From: Chitinophaga silvisoli | Lineage (GTDB): Bacteria; Bacteroidota; Bacteroidia; Chitinophagales; Chitinophagaceae | Length of the DNA stretch: 64,000 nucleotides | Direction of reading: 5' to 3' | NCBI RefSeq assembly: GCF_003412465.1 | Contig: NZ_QTJV01000002.1 | Location: forward strand, 62,001-126,000 | In this document: positions 34,698-43,813 of the stretch, one piece after another | Position numbering within the stretch: the stretch's first letter is position 1 | How the letters are laid out: every line of letters starts with the position of its first letter | Notes under the pieces: generated by a model | Told to the model about the DNA's origin: nothing | Seen by the model: only the letters and a program-made list of their open reading frames with translations | The model's database searches: none | Position numbers and translations under genes: made by a program

Positions 34698-37600
34698 ATC
34701 TCAATATCATTCCCGATTTTGGATTTATCTACTTCACTTAAAATTGCAATTGGTGTGTAATTTACTGCAGCGTCTGACTCCATATTTTTGTGCAGCATAT
34801 AAAGGTATTGCTCGCCATCTTTAAATTTACCCACTGGCCCAATTGAGAGCGATATAATTTGATAATCGTAAGCTTTGGCAATGTTATGAAGCATATCGTA
34901 GTTTGAACCCAATCCCTCTGCTTCATCAATGGGCATTACCCTTATTGCTGGCTGTTGCTTTTTACCCTCCTCTTTATCCATAACAGAGAGCCTGGCGATA
35001 CAAAGTAATGCTATAGCTGCATATGTTTGCCCGGTACTGCCTTTATTTATCCTACCTGTTTCAGATTCCATATTGAACTCTACTTCATAATAAACAGATG
35101 GATCTAGTAACTTTTGAGTAGTTACCTGCGCACTATGATACCCGCCACAATCCAAAAATGCAGTTATTATCATATTCTCCAAGTCTATTTTTTCAGCTAG
35201 TTTGGCGGTGAAATTATTCGTCGAGTCTTCTAAGTTTTCCTGAAACCGACTCATCCATTCTTTCGGGAATAATGTGGATGTTGTTTTTTTTAACCGAGCT
35301 TTATATCCACCCGTAATACTTGTTTCGTTTTTGAGAAAATTATCAATTCTACGAATCGTGTTCTCCTGGTCTGAAATAGCAAGGTCCACTTCATGCAAGA
35401 GATCTTTTATTTTTTGTATTTTCCTATTGTTTAATTGCCTATTCTTATCGTTAATGCGATGCAGATAGTTTGCAATCGTTTCTATTATAGTCTTTTCAGA
35501 TTGATCAGAAAGTATTGCATCATGAAACGCCTCAGGCAGTAAATTTTTTGCAAGCTCACTCAAATTATCTTCTTCTTCCAGCCGGTATGCTTCGGTTGGA
35601 ATATATTTTTGTAGAGCATCTTTATAGCTTTTTACATAAGTTGTTTCAGCTACGAGATAGCGGTTATGTTCTTTCTCGGGATTTGAAATGTAACCTTTAG
35701 AAGTCAAATTATCAGGCAAGGTATTGTAGAGTTGCAGGTATTGCTGTTTTGCATTTGCAAATTTCTCTTTCCATTCTTGGTACACCCTGATTTTAGCTTG
35801 TAATCCTAAAATACCGGACAGTTTAGGTTGAATCTCATCCTGACTCTTCTTTATAAATGCAATCTTGTCTTTTGATTGCGAAAAAGTAAGCTGAACATTA
35901 TTTTTAATAAATCCATAATTCCCGTTTATTTCTTCTGCTATATTAGCGAATTCATCAGCGCCTGATAGTAGGTCTATAAAACCCTCACGCACTTTAGGTG
36001 CAGCTTCTTGAAACGATTTGTAGACATTCAGCATTGTTTTGCCTTCTGTAATTTTGGTCTGAACATCATCCAGATTCTGCCTTGCCTCAGTGTATATCTG
36101 TTCTATTTCAAATTTATTTTCATAAGCCTCAAGCGCCTTATCAAACTCAACTTCTCCAACATTCAATGAGTTTACCAATTTGTAACTAGTAATTTTTTCT
36201 TTGTTATTGTAAGCGGAAAGTGATTCTGTAGGGTTTGATAAGTTTAATAGCAGTTTCTGAATGGCGGAATAATCAGTTATTGCCTTCTTACATTTAACGA
36301 TCTCTTGTTCAAGAGAGTCCGAATAAGAAGAAAAGTATGAAGCGATAGATTGGGTATCCGTAGTATTAAATACTTGCTTAGGTGTATACGCAACAAATCT
36401 TCTTACTCCTTTTAAATTTACCCAGAAACCAGTACCCTCTTTTTCTATGATTTGCAAGGCATTCATGAATTCATCTGGCGATGGCAAATAGTCGCCGCTC
36501 TTATTTGCTGGCTTTTGCCTTGGTAGCTTTTGGAACTCGAGAATTACGCTTTCTTCTTCTAAAGAAAATGCCCGGTTTTGTTGGATCGCCCAATAAGCGA
36601 AAGAATCGGGGTCAGTCAGATTTGAAAATCGCCTAAGCATTTCTTTAGTCTCGATCTGGATTTTCAAATTTGTGATCTCATCACTTAAGAACTGATTAAT
36701 AGAATCGATGGTGTCTTTCATTTCAATATTATCAAACACCGTTTCAAGATTCTGTGATTTTAGTACCTGGATAAAATTTGTAAGGCTTGTCCTTTTTGAA
36801 CGCATTTGGCTGTTCTCAACATATTTTTCTTTCAGTTTCTCAAATGTACAACTGCATTCTTTTAGCCAGTACTGAACTCTTTCAACTTCCTTATAACTCA
36901 CAAAACTGTCCTCATATTTGTTACTTGCGGATTTCTTTTCGAGTTCTAATCCAGGTAATATTGATTCAAGAAGTATGATTTCAGCACCAAGTAATTCATG
37001 AAGAATTAAGTAGTGCTGCTTGGCTGTTATAAATTCGGTAATTGTATCAATGATTTCTCTATGGAATTTTCCCGTTTCCTGATTGGTATATAATAAATGT
37101 TTTTCAATCCAGTCCTTTTGATAATAATCTCGTTCATCCCGATTTGCTTTTAATTCTAATATTGCTGCTTGCTTTTCAGTTACACGGCTGATTTCTTTTA
37201 AATTGGATCCATATTCGCCTATAGAAGCTTCCATGTCCTTAACGGCGGCTTTATACCCTTCGTGAATTTTGTTGGCAGCATCTTTGCCGAATAAAAAATC
37301 TTTGAGGCTACTGCTCTTTTGTGTGTCCAAAAGTTTGCCCCGCGAAAAAGATTGAAGAATCTCTGCATAGTCCCTCATTTGTCTGTCGTTGGCCGTAATG
37401 TTTATTGGAACTATATTTTGTTTATATAACAGCTCATGATATTTTTTTAGCCTTGACCATGATTGGCAAAACAGTCCTTTTTCAATTAGTATATCCTTTA
37501 ATTTATCTAATGGCTGAATTTCTTCATTCAGCGTAAAATCTTTATGAGATATTGGGTTGTCCAGATAAACAATATTATCCTTTTCAAATCCCTGTTGAAC

Positions 37601-37945
37601 AACAAATGCCTGAACATTTTTATTTCCAGTTTCAATATAAGAACCTACAACAAAGTATTTGCGCGGCTCCATTTCTATGTTCAAAAAGGCATATCCCATT
37701 GTTTTACCATGCCCTCCTTCACTAAGCACCATTCCTTCCGGCTCTCTTTTTCCCGTTGCTTTTGTCGCTGACTCAAAAGCGTCCGAACCCACAAAAATGA
37801 GTTGTATCAAATCAGCTATCATACTTTTACCGGAACCACTTTCTCCTATAAAATCTGTACGAAAAGGATGAAATAAATAGTCAAACTCTTGGTGATGTAT
37901 TAATCCGAGAGTAGATAGTGAATATATTCTGGGGTATTGCTTCAT
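34694..37945 (-). CDS. jetC: JetC/MksB-like SMC ATPase of a Wadjet system
   Basis: This 1083-residue SMC-like ATPase should be the DNA-translocating motor. Walker A is GESGSGKS at about 34-41, near the N-terminus. Two long coiled-coil runs (about 240-450 and 590-900) flank a central hinge-like globular part (about 490-560). The ABC signature is NKGSTGQTYAAIALL near 970 and Walker B is IRVMPIDEAEG near 1005, followed by a D-loop-like segment and the His-loop region ISLSIGPVG. The layout fits MksB/JetC (COG4913-like). It overlaps jetB and jetD by 4 bp each. A single acidic Walker B pair (D-E) is intact, so the ATPase should be active. Confidence 0.9.
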   Translation of the reverse strand: MKQYPRIYSLSTLGLIHHQEFDYLFHPFRTDFIGESGSGKSMIADLIQLIFVGSDAFESATKATGKREPEGMVLSEGGHGKTMGYAFLNIEMEPRKYFVVGSYIETGNKNVQAFVVQQGFEKDNIVYLDNPISHKDFTLNEEIQPLDKLKDILIEKGLFCQSWSRLKKYHELLYKQNIVPINITANDRQMRDYAEILQSFSRGKLLDTQKSSSLKDFLFGKDAANKIHEGYKAAVKDMEASIGEYGSNLKEISRVTEKQAAILELKANRDERDYYQKDWIEKHLLYTNQETGKFHREIIDTITEFITAKQHYLILHELLGAEIILLESILPGLELEKKSASNKYEDSFVSYKEVERVQYWLKECSCTFEKLKEKYVENSQMRSKRTSLTNFIQVLKSQNLETVFDNIEMKDTIDSINQFLSDEITNLKIQIETKEMLRRFSNLTDPDSFAYWAIQQNRAFSLEEESVILEFQKLPRQKPANKSGDYLPSPDEFMNALQIIEKEGTGFWVNLKGVRRFVAYTPKQVFNTTDTQSIASYFSSYSDSLEQEIVKCKKAITDYSAIQKLLLNLSNPTESLSAYNNKEKITSYKLVNSLNVGEVEFDKALEAYENKFEIEQIYTEARQNLDDVQTKITEGKTMLNVYKSFQEAAPKVREGFIDLLSGADEFANIAEEINGNYGFIKNNVQLTFSQSKDKIAFIKKSQDEIQPKLSGILGLQAKIRVYQEWKEKFANAKQQYLQLYNTLPDNLTSKGYISNPEKEHNRYLVAETTYVKSYKDALQKYIPTEAYRLEEEDNLSELAKNLLPEAFHDAILSDQSEKTIIETIANYLHRINDKNRQLNNRKIQKIKDLLHEVDLAISDQENTIRRIDNFLKNETSITGGYKARLKKTTSTLFPKEWMSRFQENLEDSTNNFTAKLAEKIDLENMIITAFLDCGGYHSAQVTTQKLLDPSVYYEVEFNMESETGRINKGSTGQTYAAIALLCIARLSVMDKEEGKKQQPAIRVMPIDEAEGLGSNYDMLHNIAKAYDYQIISLSIGPVGKFKDGEQYLYMLHKNMESDAAVNYTPIAILSEVDKSKIGNDIEI

Positions 37946-38598
37946 TTTACAGATTCTGTTTTAAGCCAGTCATTAATATTACTAATGTAGTCCGCATATA
38001 ATCTAGGCAATCTCTGAAAAGAGGGTAATACCTCAAAGGTGTCTTCTTGTAATTCGACCCATCCTAGTTTTTCAAACGCTTTCATTGCACTCAACACTAC
38101 GCTATCCATCTTATGTTCATTCATTTGGGTGACATTAATATTTTTAGCCTTTGCAAGTACCCTAAATAATCCCTCCTTTAGTTCTTCATAGTCCTGTCTA
38201 AGCATGCGTTGAAATGCTTTTATAGATGCTAACTCTATATAGTTATCTATGTATATCGTCTTATACAGCATGAACCCAACGATTACAAACTCATTTTGAA
38301 GAAAATGCCTATTATCTAACGGTATATTTCCTCTTGAATCAGGCATAAAATCGAGATAATAGTACTTTTGGTCAGTTTCTCCGCCATACTCCAACCTAAC
38401 TCCGAAATAACTACGGTAGTATTGCTTCAAGCTATCTTCATTATTAGCAATAAATCGGAACCACCAGGTTTGCTCTTTCCACTGTTGTATATGCTTTCCA
38501 TTTTTTAGAGCATAATCTATTTTAGCAAAGTAGTTTTCCGCTTCGCTATCCAAAAGGAATGACCAAGGCGTTATTTCTGGTGTATTATTATCTGCCAT
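37942..38598 (-). CDS. jetB: JetB/MksE-like kite subunit of a Wadjet system
   Basis: This 218-residue protein fits the DUF4194/MksE kite subunit, which has tandem winged helices and binds the kleisin. Visible signs are the VRLEYGGETDQKYYYLDF strand pair, the conserved FVIVGFMLYKTIY helix, FQRMLRQDYEELKEGLFRVL, and a second winged helix ending in VELQEDTFEVLPSFQRL. It starts inside the end of jetA (28-bp overlap) and ends with a 4-bp overlap into jetC. That packed A-B-C-D order is itself diagnostic of Wadjet/MksFEBG operons. Confidence 0.85.
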   Translation of the reverse strand: MADNNTPEITPWSFLLDSEAENYFAKIDYALKNGKHIQQWKEQTWWFRFIANNEDSLKQYYRSYFGVRLEYGGETDQKYYYLDFMPDSRGNIPLDNRHFLQNEFVIVGFMLYKTIYIDNYIELASIKAFQRMLRQDYEELKEGLFRVLAKAKNINVTQMNEHKMDSVVLSAMKAFEKLGWVELQEDTFEVLPSFQRLPRLYADYISNINDWLKTESVK

Positions 38599-39935
38599 AA
38601 TGTTGTTTTTGTTCCTTTTTTACTCTTTACAACGTTAGGATTAATTAATACTTCATATTGACTCTGTTGTTCGTATAGTTTTATTGATCTATAGACGACT
38701 GAGATGGCCAAGCTCAATGCATTTTCTCTTTTTTCTTCTTCAAGAATCTTAAAAAAGAAGTCTGATAGATCAACCATTTTTTCTTCCTGTAATCTATTGG
38801 CTAGTGTATTTAGCCATCTTGCTACTTCATCTTGCTGAAATACTTGATTTATTGTCGAGGCAAATGCTTTTTGTTTTAGTTCGGGGTTCTCAGTTACTAC
38901 TATTCGTTTTTTAGGTTTTGTAGGGAACAAATCTGATTTTCGCTCCACAATTATAAAATCTGAAAGTTCTCTGTTTATTGCTACTTGATGAATTCCCTGG
39001 GGCAAAGACAGTTCTCTGCTGCCTACGATGTTAATTTCAGTGCTGTTCCGAATTAAAAACCCGATGAATTTTTCGATTTTGATATTGAACAGAGGTTTAT
39101 TTAAATTGCTGAATAGTTGTTTTATTCGAGGCTGTATGCGGTCCAGTCTTTTATCGATTAATAGCAATACATAGCGCATTTCTTGGAAAAATGTGATTGC
39201 ATTATGTGTGTTCTTACTTATTTCATCATTGTCATATTGCTCTGAATAATTATTGAGCGATCTTCTAATTTCTTCCGTTACCCTGAAAGCAGTTCGTAAT
39301 TCTTTGTTCTGTGTGCGTATTATTTCAAAACGTTCATCAATTTGACGCAGTGTATCTAAAATTGTTCCTTCCTGTAAATTTAACTTTCTGTTCTCGCGAA
39401 GATCTGCAACAGATTGGTCGATTTGTTTATCCAAATAATCCAATTGACTTTTCAACCGTGGTTTGAAAGTTGAAAACTCCAAAGAAAACCACTCTAACAA
39501 TTTCTGTTCATTGTCGCAGCTAGTCAATTTATCTCGAAGATTACTGCATATTATCTCAATCTGTGTAGGGTCAAAAAATGATTTAAGTGTATCCTTTGCA
39601 TGTTTGCAAAAACTAAAGGCATACTCTTTAAAACTATAATGTTGTTTTTCGTCATCGTACCTTAAGAAATATTCTTGCAAATCGCCGATAATGGCGTTAT
39701 AGTGCTCTTTTAAATGATACTTTCCATTGTCTAAATCGACCGAGGAAACATCTAATAATGCATCGTGTATATCAGATTCTTTAAAAAAACCATCAGGGAA
39801 ATAGCCGCTTTCCAGCTTTTCATATAGCCATATAATTGCCATTCCAGCTTTCGAATCGGGGAACAGCAGGCGATATGTATTTTCCTTTGATATTTCTGAA
39901 AGGAAATGGAATGTATGCGACTCAGTATTTTGCAC
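38571..39935 (-). CDS. jetA: JetA/MksF-like kleisin subunit of a Wadjet system
   Basis: This 454-residue protein is the predicted kleisin that bridges the SMC heads. The N-terminal third is a winged-helix-like region (YRLLFPDSKAGMAIIWLYEK, YNAIIGDLQEYFLRYDDEK). A coiled-coil middle follows (about 150-270, LKSQLDYLDKQIDQSVADL), then a C-terminal winged-helix part (about 350-450, LANRLQEEKMVDLSDFFFKIL, TTLWQIIIHQK). The only possible start in this frame is a GTG at 39933-39935, six codons after an upstream stop. It heads the four-gene operon. Sequence identity to known JetA looks low by eye; the assignment comes mainly from order, size and fold pattern. Confidence 0.8.
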   Translation of the reverse strand: MQNTESHTFHFLSEISKENTYRLLFPDSKAGMAIIWLYEKLESGYFPDGFFKESDIHDALLDVSSVDLDNGKYHLKEHYNAIIGDLQEYFLRYDDEKQHYSFKEYAFSFCKHAKDTLKSFFDPTQIEIICSNLRDKLTSCDNEQKLLEWFSLEFSTFKPRLKSQLDYLDKQIDQSVADLRENRKLNLQEGTILDTLRQIDERFEIIRTQNKELRTAFRVTEEIRRSLNNYSEQYDNDEISKNTHNAITFFQEMRYVLLLIDKRLDRIQPRIKQLFSNLNKPLFNIKIEKFIGFLIRNSTEINIVGSRELSLPQGIHQVAINRELSDFIIVERKSDLFPTKPKKRIVVTENPELKQKAFASTINQVFQQDEVARWLNTLANRLQEEKMVDLSDFFFKILEEEKRENALSLAISVVYRSIKLYEQQSQYEVLINPNVVKSKKGTKTTLWQIIIHQK

Positions 39936-40023
39936 TGTTGGAAAGTTTAGCTAATGCCGGCAAATCACCATCTCAAAACTGTTTTCCCATTTTACATTTT
40001 TGTAAGTCTTACTCGGGTTACCT

Positions 40024-40051
40024 CTCATCTCACTGACAGATAGTGAATGAG
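40024..40051. promoter_or_regulatory. Imperfect palindrome upstream of jetA, operator candidate
   Basis: ctcatctcact (40024-40034) and agtgaatgag (40042-40051) form an interrupted inverted repeat about 90 bp upstream of the jetA start. A regulator such as the XRE protein encoded next door could bind here. The rest of 39936-40307 includes a short GC-rich piece (about 40160-40195, gccaaagggggctgggggca) unlike its AT-rich surroundings, otherwise nothing I can assign. Confidence 0.35.
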
Positions 40052-40307
40052 TAATACGCCCCATACAGATTAAAATGGACAAATAGCTTTTTGAGATAAG
40101 AAGTCTTGCTCAGGTTGGCTCAGGCTCAGTAACGAGCCTATAAAATAGCAGACCTTCGGGGTTATCGGCCCGCCAAAGGGGGCTGGGGGCAGGGAGTTCT
40201 TCAAACCAAACATTCATAGTTAATAGATAGTTTAACGCGTCACCTATACATTATATCGATAGTACACAATATACCTTTTTATATAATAAGAAGCTGAGTA
40301 AAGATTA

Positions 40308-40535
40308 TCAATGTGGCCTCAACAATTCAAACAAAGGAATTTCTAATCCCTTTGAAATTTTAATAATCGTAGAAAATCTAAAATTCAGTGTCCCTTTTTC
40401 GATTTCGTGGATGGTGTTATGCTCTACATCACAGATGGCTGCCAGTTCTCTGAGGCTTAGTCCTTTGTCGGTTCTTGCCTTCTTTATCCTTTCTCCAAGA
40501 TGTATATATACTATTTTATCATCAATGGGCACCAT
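40308..40535 (-). CDS. XRE-family helix-turn-helix regulator
   Basis: This DNA-binding protein has 75 residues from the ATG at 40533-40535; an in-frame TTG at 40589 would add 18. The HTH is IKKARTDKGLSLRELAAICDVEHNTIHEIEKG followed by FSTIIKISKGLEIPLFELL, a textbook Cro/CI-type domain (HTH_3) filling almost the whole protein. It lies 372 bp upstream of jetA on the same strand and is the best candidate for a repressor of the defence operon or of the mobile element that carried it. Confidence 0.85.
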   Translation of the reverse strand: MVPIDDKIVYIHLGERIKKARTDKGLSLRELAAICDVEHNTIHEIEKGTLNFRFSTIIKISKGLEIPLFELLRPH

Positions 40536-41128
40536 GCCTGGCAATTTGGGATAATTCTTAAAATATTTTGTATTAGAATAAGCAGACAAAACGATATTTT
40601 AATTATGTTTGTCATGTTGAATGCTATCCGATTGGGTTAAGAGGCATATTATTATATTTGCCCGCCCCAATACCGATATAGCGCGTCTTATTCTCATATC
40701 GCCAGGAAAACGTAGGAAATTTTCAAGGGTATGAAGATGAGGATGGGAGGCTCATGCCATAGCGTGGGCTTCTTGTCCGTACCCTGGGCTTCCTACGGCC
40801 CTCCTGGCGGCAAGCAGACCCGCGCTTTTTTTGCGGATTTCCTGTTACCTCATTGCTCACATATAGCCGCAAAAATTATAAAAGAGCTAAGCAGGCTGCC
40901 CAAACCCGAAAAAAGTCGCAACATATTTGTTGCAAGACAATGTTCCAAGATTTTGCCACGGTCTTACTGCATTACATAGCTGAACGGGAAACGCCATTTT
41001 ACTTACAAGCTTGCATCCGTAGTGGTGTAACCATAGGTTACATATGTAAACTGCAACCGAATCTTTAATCCGGTTAGGCATCCTATTGCCCAACGGTAAA
41101 ACTAATCTACTTCTTAAAATCATTCATC
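40536..41128. other. Intergenic stretch, mobile-element-like
   Basis: No convincing gene. About 40660-40910 is much richer in GC than the jet genes (gggcttcctacggccctcct, ggcggcaagcagacccgc) and has short overlapping frames on both strands that do not look like protein. It resembles noncoding spacer of Bacteroidota conjugative elements, from general impression only. Confidence 0.3.
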
Positions 41129-41374
41129 ATGTCGCAATCCATCGAAAAAATAAAACAGTTTATGGACTGGTACCCCGAGGCCGGGGAGGTTAAAACAGTC
41201 ATATGGAATTTGCTGGAAGCTGCTATGGCCAGCCCAAATGCTGATACATGGAGTGCTAACGACCGCAGCAATGTGATGTTCTTCTATTCACGTATGGGGG
41301 AGTTTATGGATGCTGCCTATGTAGTAGTGCCGCCTTTATTGCAGATTCTTAGCAGTTCAGAATTGAAGGATTAG
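41129..41374 (+). CDS. Small protein of unknown function
   Basis: I do not recognise this 81-residue protein. It is soluble and mainly helical, with MSQSIEKIKQFMDWYPEAG, NLLEAAMASPNADTWSANDR and SNVMFFYSRMGEFMDAAYVV. Good codon use and a clean ATG just after an AT-rich leader suggest it is real. It lies between the defence genes and a recombinase fragment, all probably part of one element, and may be an element-borne accessory gene. Confidence 0.55.
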   Translation: MSQSIEKIKQFMDWYPEAGEVKTVIWNLLEAAMASPNADTWSANDRSNVMFFYSRMGEFMDAAYVVVPPLLQILSSSELKD

Positions 41375-41445
41375 AATGAATACATTCTCTCAAAATGGCC
41401 TCAAAACATGTGTATATCCAACGCTATTTGTAACCTAAATAATAG

Positions 41446-42102
41446 AAAACTGATCCCTATTTCTCATTTTTTAATGAGCTGGACACAAAGGGTATCAGAG
41501 AACTATTCCCGCCAGAGCCATTGTCTGAAAATCTGTTGGACGACATCAACAAACGTGCATTCAACTTTCCCTATTTCTGGATGAAATTATTGATGGCGGA
41601 GATGGACTGGTCTGTTGTCGTAATGTTTAGAAAAATGCAGAACAGGAATCCGAAAGACAAAATTGTAGAGGAACTGACCGTTCCCGAGAAAATGATGATT
41701 CTGAAACTAACATTTCTCGTGTTGGAAGTTTATCAGCGATACTTATTACACTATGCGCTGGATGAAATGACCAAAGAAAAGTTTCTGGAACTGTTTGGCC
41801 GGTATGACAACGAAAGAGGCGGGATCGTGGACGAGCTGGAAAAATGTAGCTTCACTATATCGAACCTCGAAGAAAAGATAGATTATGTGGTCAATTTTTC
41901 CTCGCAACTGGCTATAGTATGGCATTCCAGCGATACGGGCATGAAGGAAAAAATACAAAAGCTGGTGTTTCCTGACGGAATTGTCTATGGCCGCGAAAAA
42001 GGGCAATATCGAACCGAAAAAGTGAATTTTGTTTTTGCCCGGATTGTGCGACTGCAAAGGGATTGGACAGAAAACGAAAAAGGGGACAGTCATTTTTTTT
42101 GA
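41446..42102 (+). pseudogene. C-terminal fragment of a large serine recombinase
   Basis: The open frame begins after a stop at 41443 and has no ATG near its start. From about 41740 on it matches the C-terminal part of large serine recombinases: a helical coiled-coil linker (EMTKEKFLELFGRYDNER, IVDELEKCSFTISNLEEKI) and the characteristic end KIQKLVFPDGIVYGREKGQYRT-VNFVFARI, which in complete proteins follows the zinc ribbon. The catalytic resolvase domain and the zinc ribbon are absent. Residues before about 41740 are of unknown origin. The fragment ends at the terminator of tRNA-Asp. It is a relic of an integrating element. Confidence 0.6.
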
Positions 42103-42118
42103 TGACTTGTCCCCTTTT
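42077..42118 (-). terminator. Terminator of the second tRNA-Asp gene
   Basis: A stem of about 15 bp (42077-42092 with 42103-42118, one bulge) and a T-rich loop, followed on the minus strand by TTTT. It begins 2 bp past the tRNA 3' end and overlaps the end of the recombinase fragment. Confidence 0.85.
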
Positions 42119-42119
42119 G

Positions 42120-42193
42120 CGGACCAGACGGGACTCGAACCCGCGACCTCCGCCGTGACAGGGCGGCATTCTAACCAACTGAACTACTGATCC
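42120..42193 (-). tRNA. tRNA-Asp (GTC)
   Basis: The 74-nt gene has acceptor GGATCAG/CTGGTCC, D stem GTTC/GAAT, anticodon stem CCGCC/GGCGG with loop CTGTCAC, T stem GCGGG/CCCGT and discriminator G73. Anticodon GTC, the canonical Asp tRNA. CCA is not encoded. A recombinase fragment abuts its 3' end, which fits use of this tRNA as an integration site. Confidence 0.97.
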
Positions 42194-42634
42194 GTTTTTT
42201 ACTGTTCGGGACGCGAATGTACATAAATCATTTGAATTACCAAATTTCCATACCTGTAATATCATAGATTTTTTTCCTGACATTCAAATCCCTCCCCACC
42301 TGCAACCATCCATTCTCATGTCTGTCATTCAAAAAAAATCAACGAAAATGCTTTCCCCATCTAAGTCGGTGGCCAAATCTGCATGATCTTTTAGCAGTCA
42401 GTCATACTCCTCAGAAAGGAAAAAAATCCCCTACAAATTCTATTCTATCTGGCTAGTCCCTGCCACCAATCATTCTCCACCCCCAAGTCAATTGCCAGGT
42501 CTCAGCCCTCACCTTTCCCCCTCACATCCTCCCTTCAATATTCCGGTTACATCCCAAAGAGCCAACAAGTGAGTGGGAGGCTCTCTCCCTGCTGCGAGCC
42601 ACCGCGCCACAGTCCCAAATACACACCCTATCCA
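42194..42634. other. Intergenic stretch without recognisable features
   Basis: I see no gene, RNA or repeat here. The sequence is pyrimidine-rich on the plus strand over about 42440-42540 and probably holds the promoter of the minus-strand tRNA-Asp at its left end. Confidence 0.5.
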
Positions 42635-43654
42635 TTAGCTACAGGTTTTCAAATCCGCTACGAACTGCTCTACTGCCTCTAGCCGCGTATTCCAACTAGT
42701 CACTAACCGAATCGCCGCACACTCCTCATCCACTCGCTGCCATACATAAAAACCATACTTTTCTTCCATCTTCTTTATCACCTTCCATGGTAAAACAGGG
42801 AAAATCTGATTCGTCTTTGACTCAATCAAAAACTCATAACCAGCCTCTCTGATTCCCGCTGCCAACTTCATAGCCATCTCATTCATATAAGCCCCTATTG
42901 ACAAATAGGTATCTCCTTTAAACAATTCCCTGAACTGAAGCCCCAACAATCTCCCTTTTGCCAACAAGGCACCTCTCATTTTCAAATTATAAGAAAAGTA
43001 TTCCTGCAGGCCTGGATTGTTAATAACAATTGCTTCACCAATTAAGGCTCCATTTTTCGTCCCCCCGATATAAAATGCATCCGTATACCTTGCCAGGTCT
43101 TCATACCTGATATCTCCTGCCTGCATTCCTGAGGCCAGCCTGGCTCCATCCAGGTAAAGCAGTAGCCCTTTACTTTGACAACATTCATACAACGCAATCA
43201 ATTCTGCTCTGAGATAATGCGTGCCTAACTCCGTAGAATTTGAAATATATACCAGGCGGGGAAGTGGCATATGCACAACCTCTACCTGGTCTATAAAAGA
43301 GGCAAGCAGTGAAGGCGAGAGCTTGCCATCTTTTGCAAATACTGTTTCTATTTTATGTCCGGTGGCCTCAATAGCGCCTGTTTCATGGTGAAAGATGTGT
43401 CCTGTGGTTACAGCGATTACGGATTCATAAGGCCGTAATACAGAAGAAATAAAAGTCAGATTCGCCTGTGTGCCTCCTGATACCAGGTGTATAGCAGCAT
43501 GGGGGCTATTAAGCTTTTCACGAATGAGTTCAATGGCCTCCTGAGTGTAGTCGTCTTCGCCATAACCTCCCTGTTGGATCTCGTTGGTTATAGCTAAAGC
43601 GTGGAGGATGGCAGGCAAGGCTCCTTCGCTGTAGTCGTTTTTGAAACTTATCAT
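42635..43654 (-). CDS. Threonine aldolase-family PLP enzyme
   Basis: This 339-residue fold-type I PLP enzyme of the beta-eliminating lyase group is most like low-specificity threonine aldolase, which splits threonine into glycine and acetaldehyde. Signs are SGGTQANL at about 59-66 (phosphate loop), GHIFHHETGAIE at 85-96 (the His that stacks on PLP), LYLDGARLASG with Asp169, and GGTKNG with the PLP lysine at 200. The N-terminal MISFKNDYSEGALPAIL is typical of the Bacteroidota subgroup. Cytoplasmic, single gene. Metabolic and core-like, it lies between tRNA-Asp and a toxin cassette. Confidence 0.9.
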   Translation of the reverse strand: MISFKNDYSEGALPAILHALAITNEIQQGGYGEDDYTQEAIELIREKLNSPHAAIHLVSGGTQANLTFISSVLRPYESVIAVTTGHIFHHETGAIEATGHKIETVFAKDGKLSPSLLASFIDQVEVVHMPLPRLVYISNSTELGTHYLRAELIALYECCQSKGLLLYLDGARLASGMQAGDIRYEDLARYTDAFYIGGTKNGALIGEAIVINNPGLQEYFSYNLKMRGALLAKGRLLGLQFRELFKGDTYLSIGAYMNEMAMKLAAGIREAGYEFLIESKTNQIFPVLPWKVIKKMEEKYGFYVWQRVDEECAAIRLVTSWNTRLEAVEQFVADLKTCS

Positions 43655-43813
43655 AGTGCAAAAATATAATCCGTATAAATGCCGGAATGCAAGTTATAAT
43701 CTTATTAATGCACAGAAAATAAATTCGTGAACAGTGGTATGAAAATTATTGAGGAGGAAAGGGTCTGAAGAATCCAATTTGAGTTAATATTAGAAAGGGA
43801 AATATTAATTTAA

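Noticed and set aside
40731..41068. Two overlapping plus-strand frames upstream of the 81-residue protein
   Set aside because: The peptides look random, the frames overlap each other, and a minus-strand frame covers the same bases.
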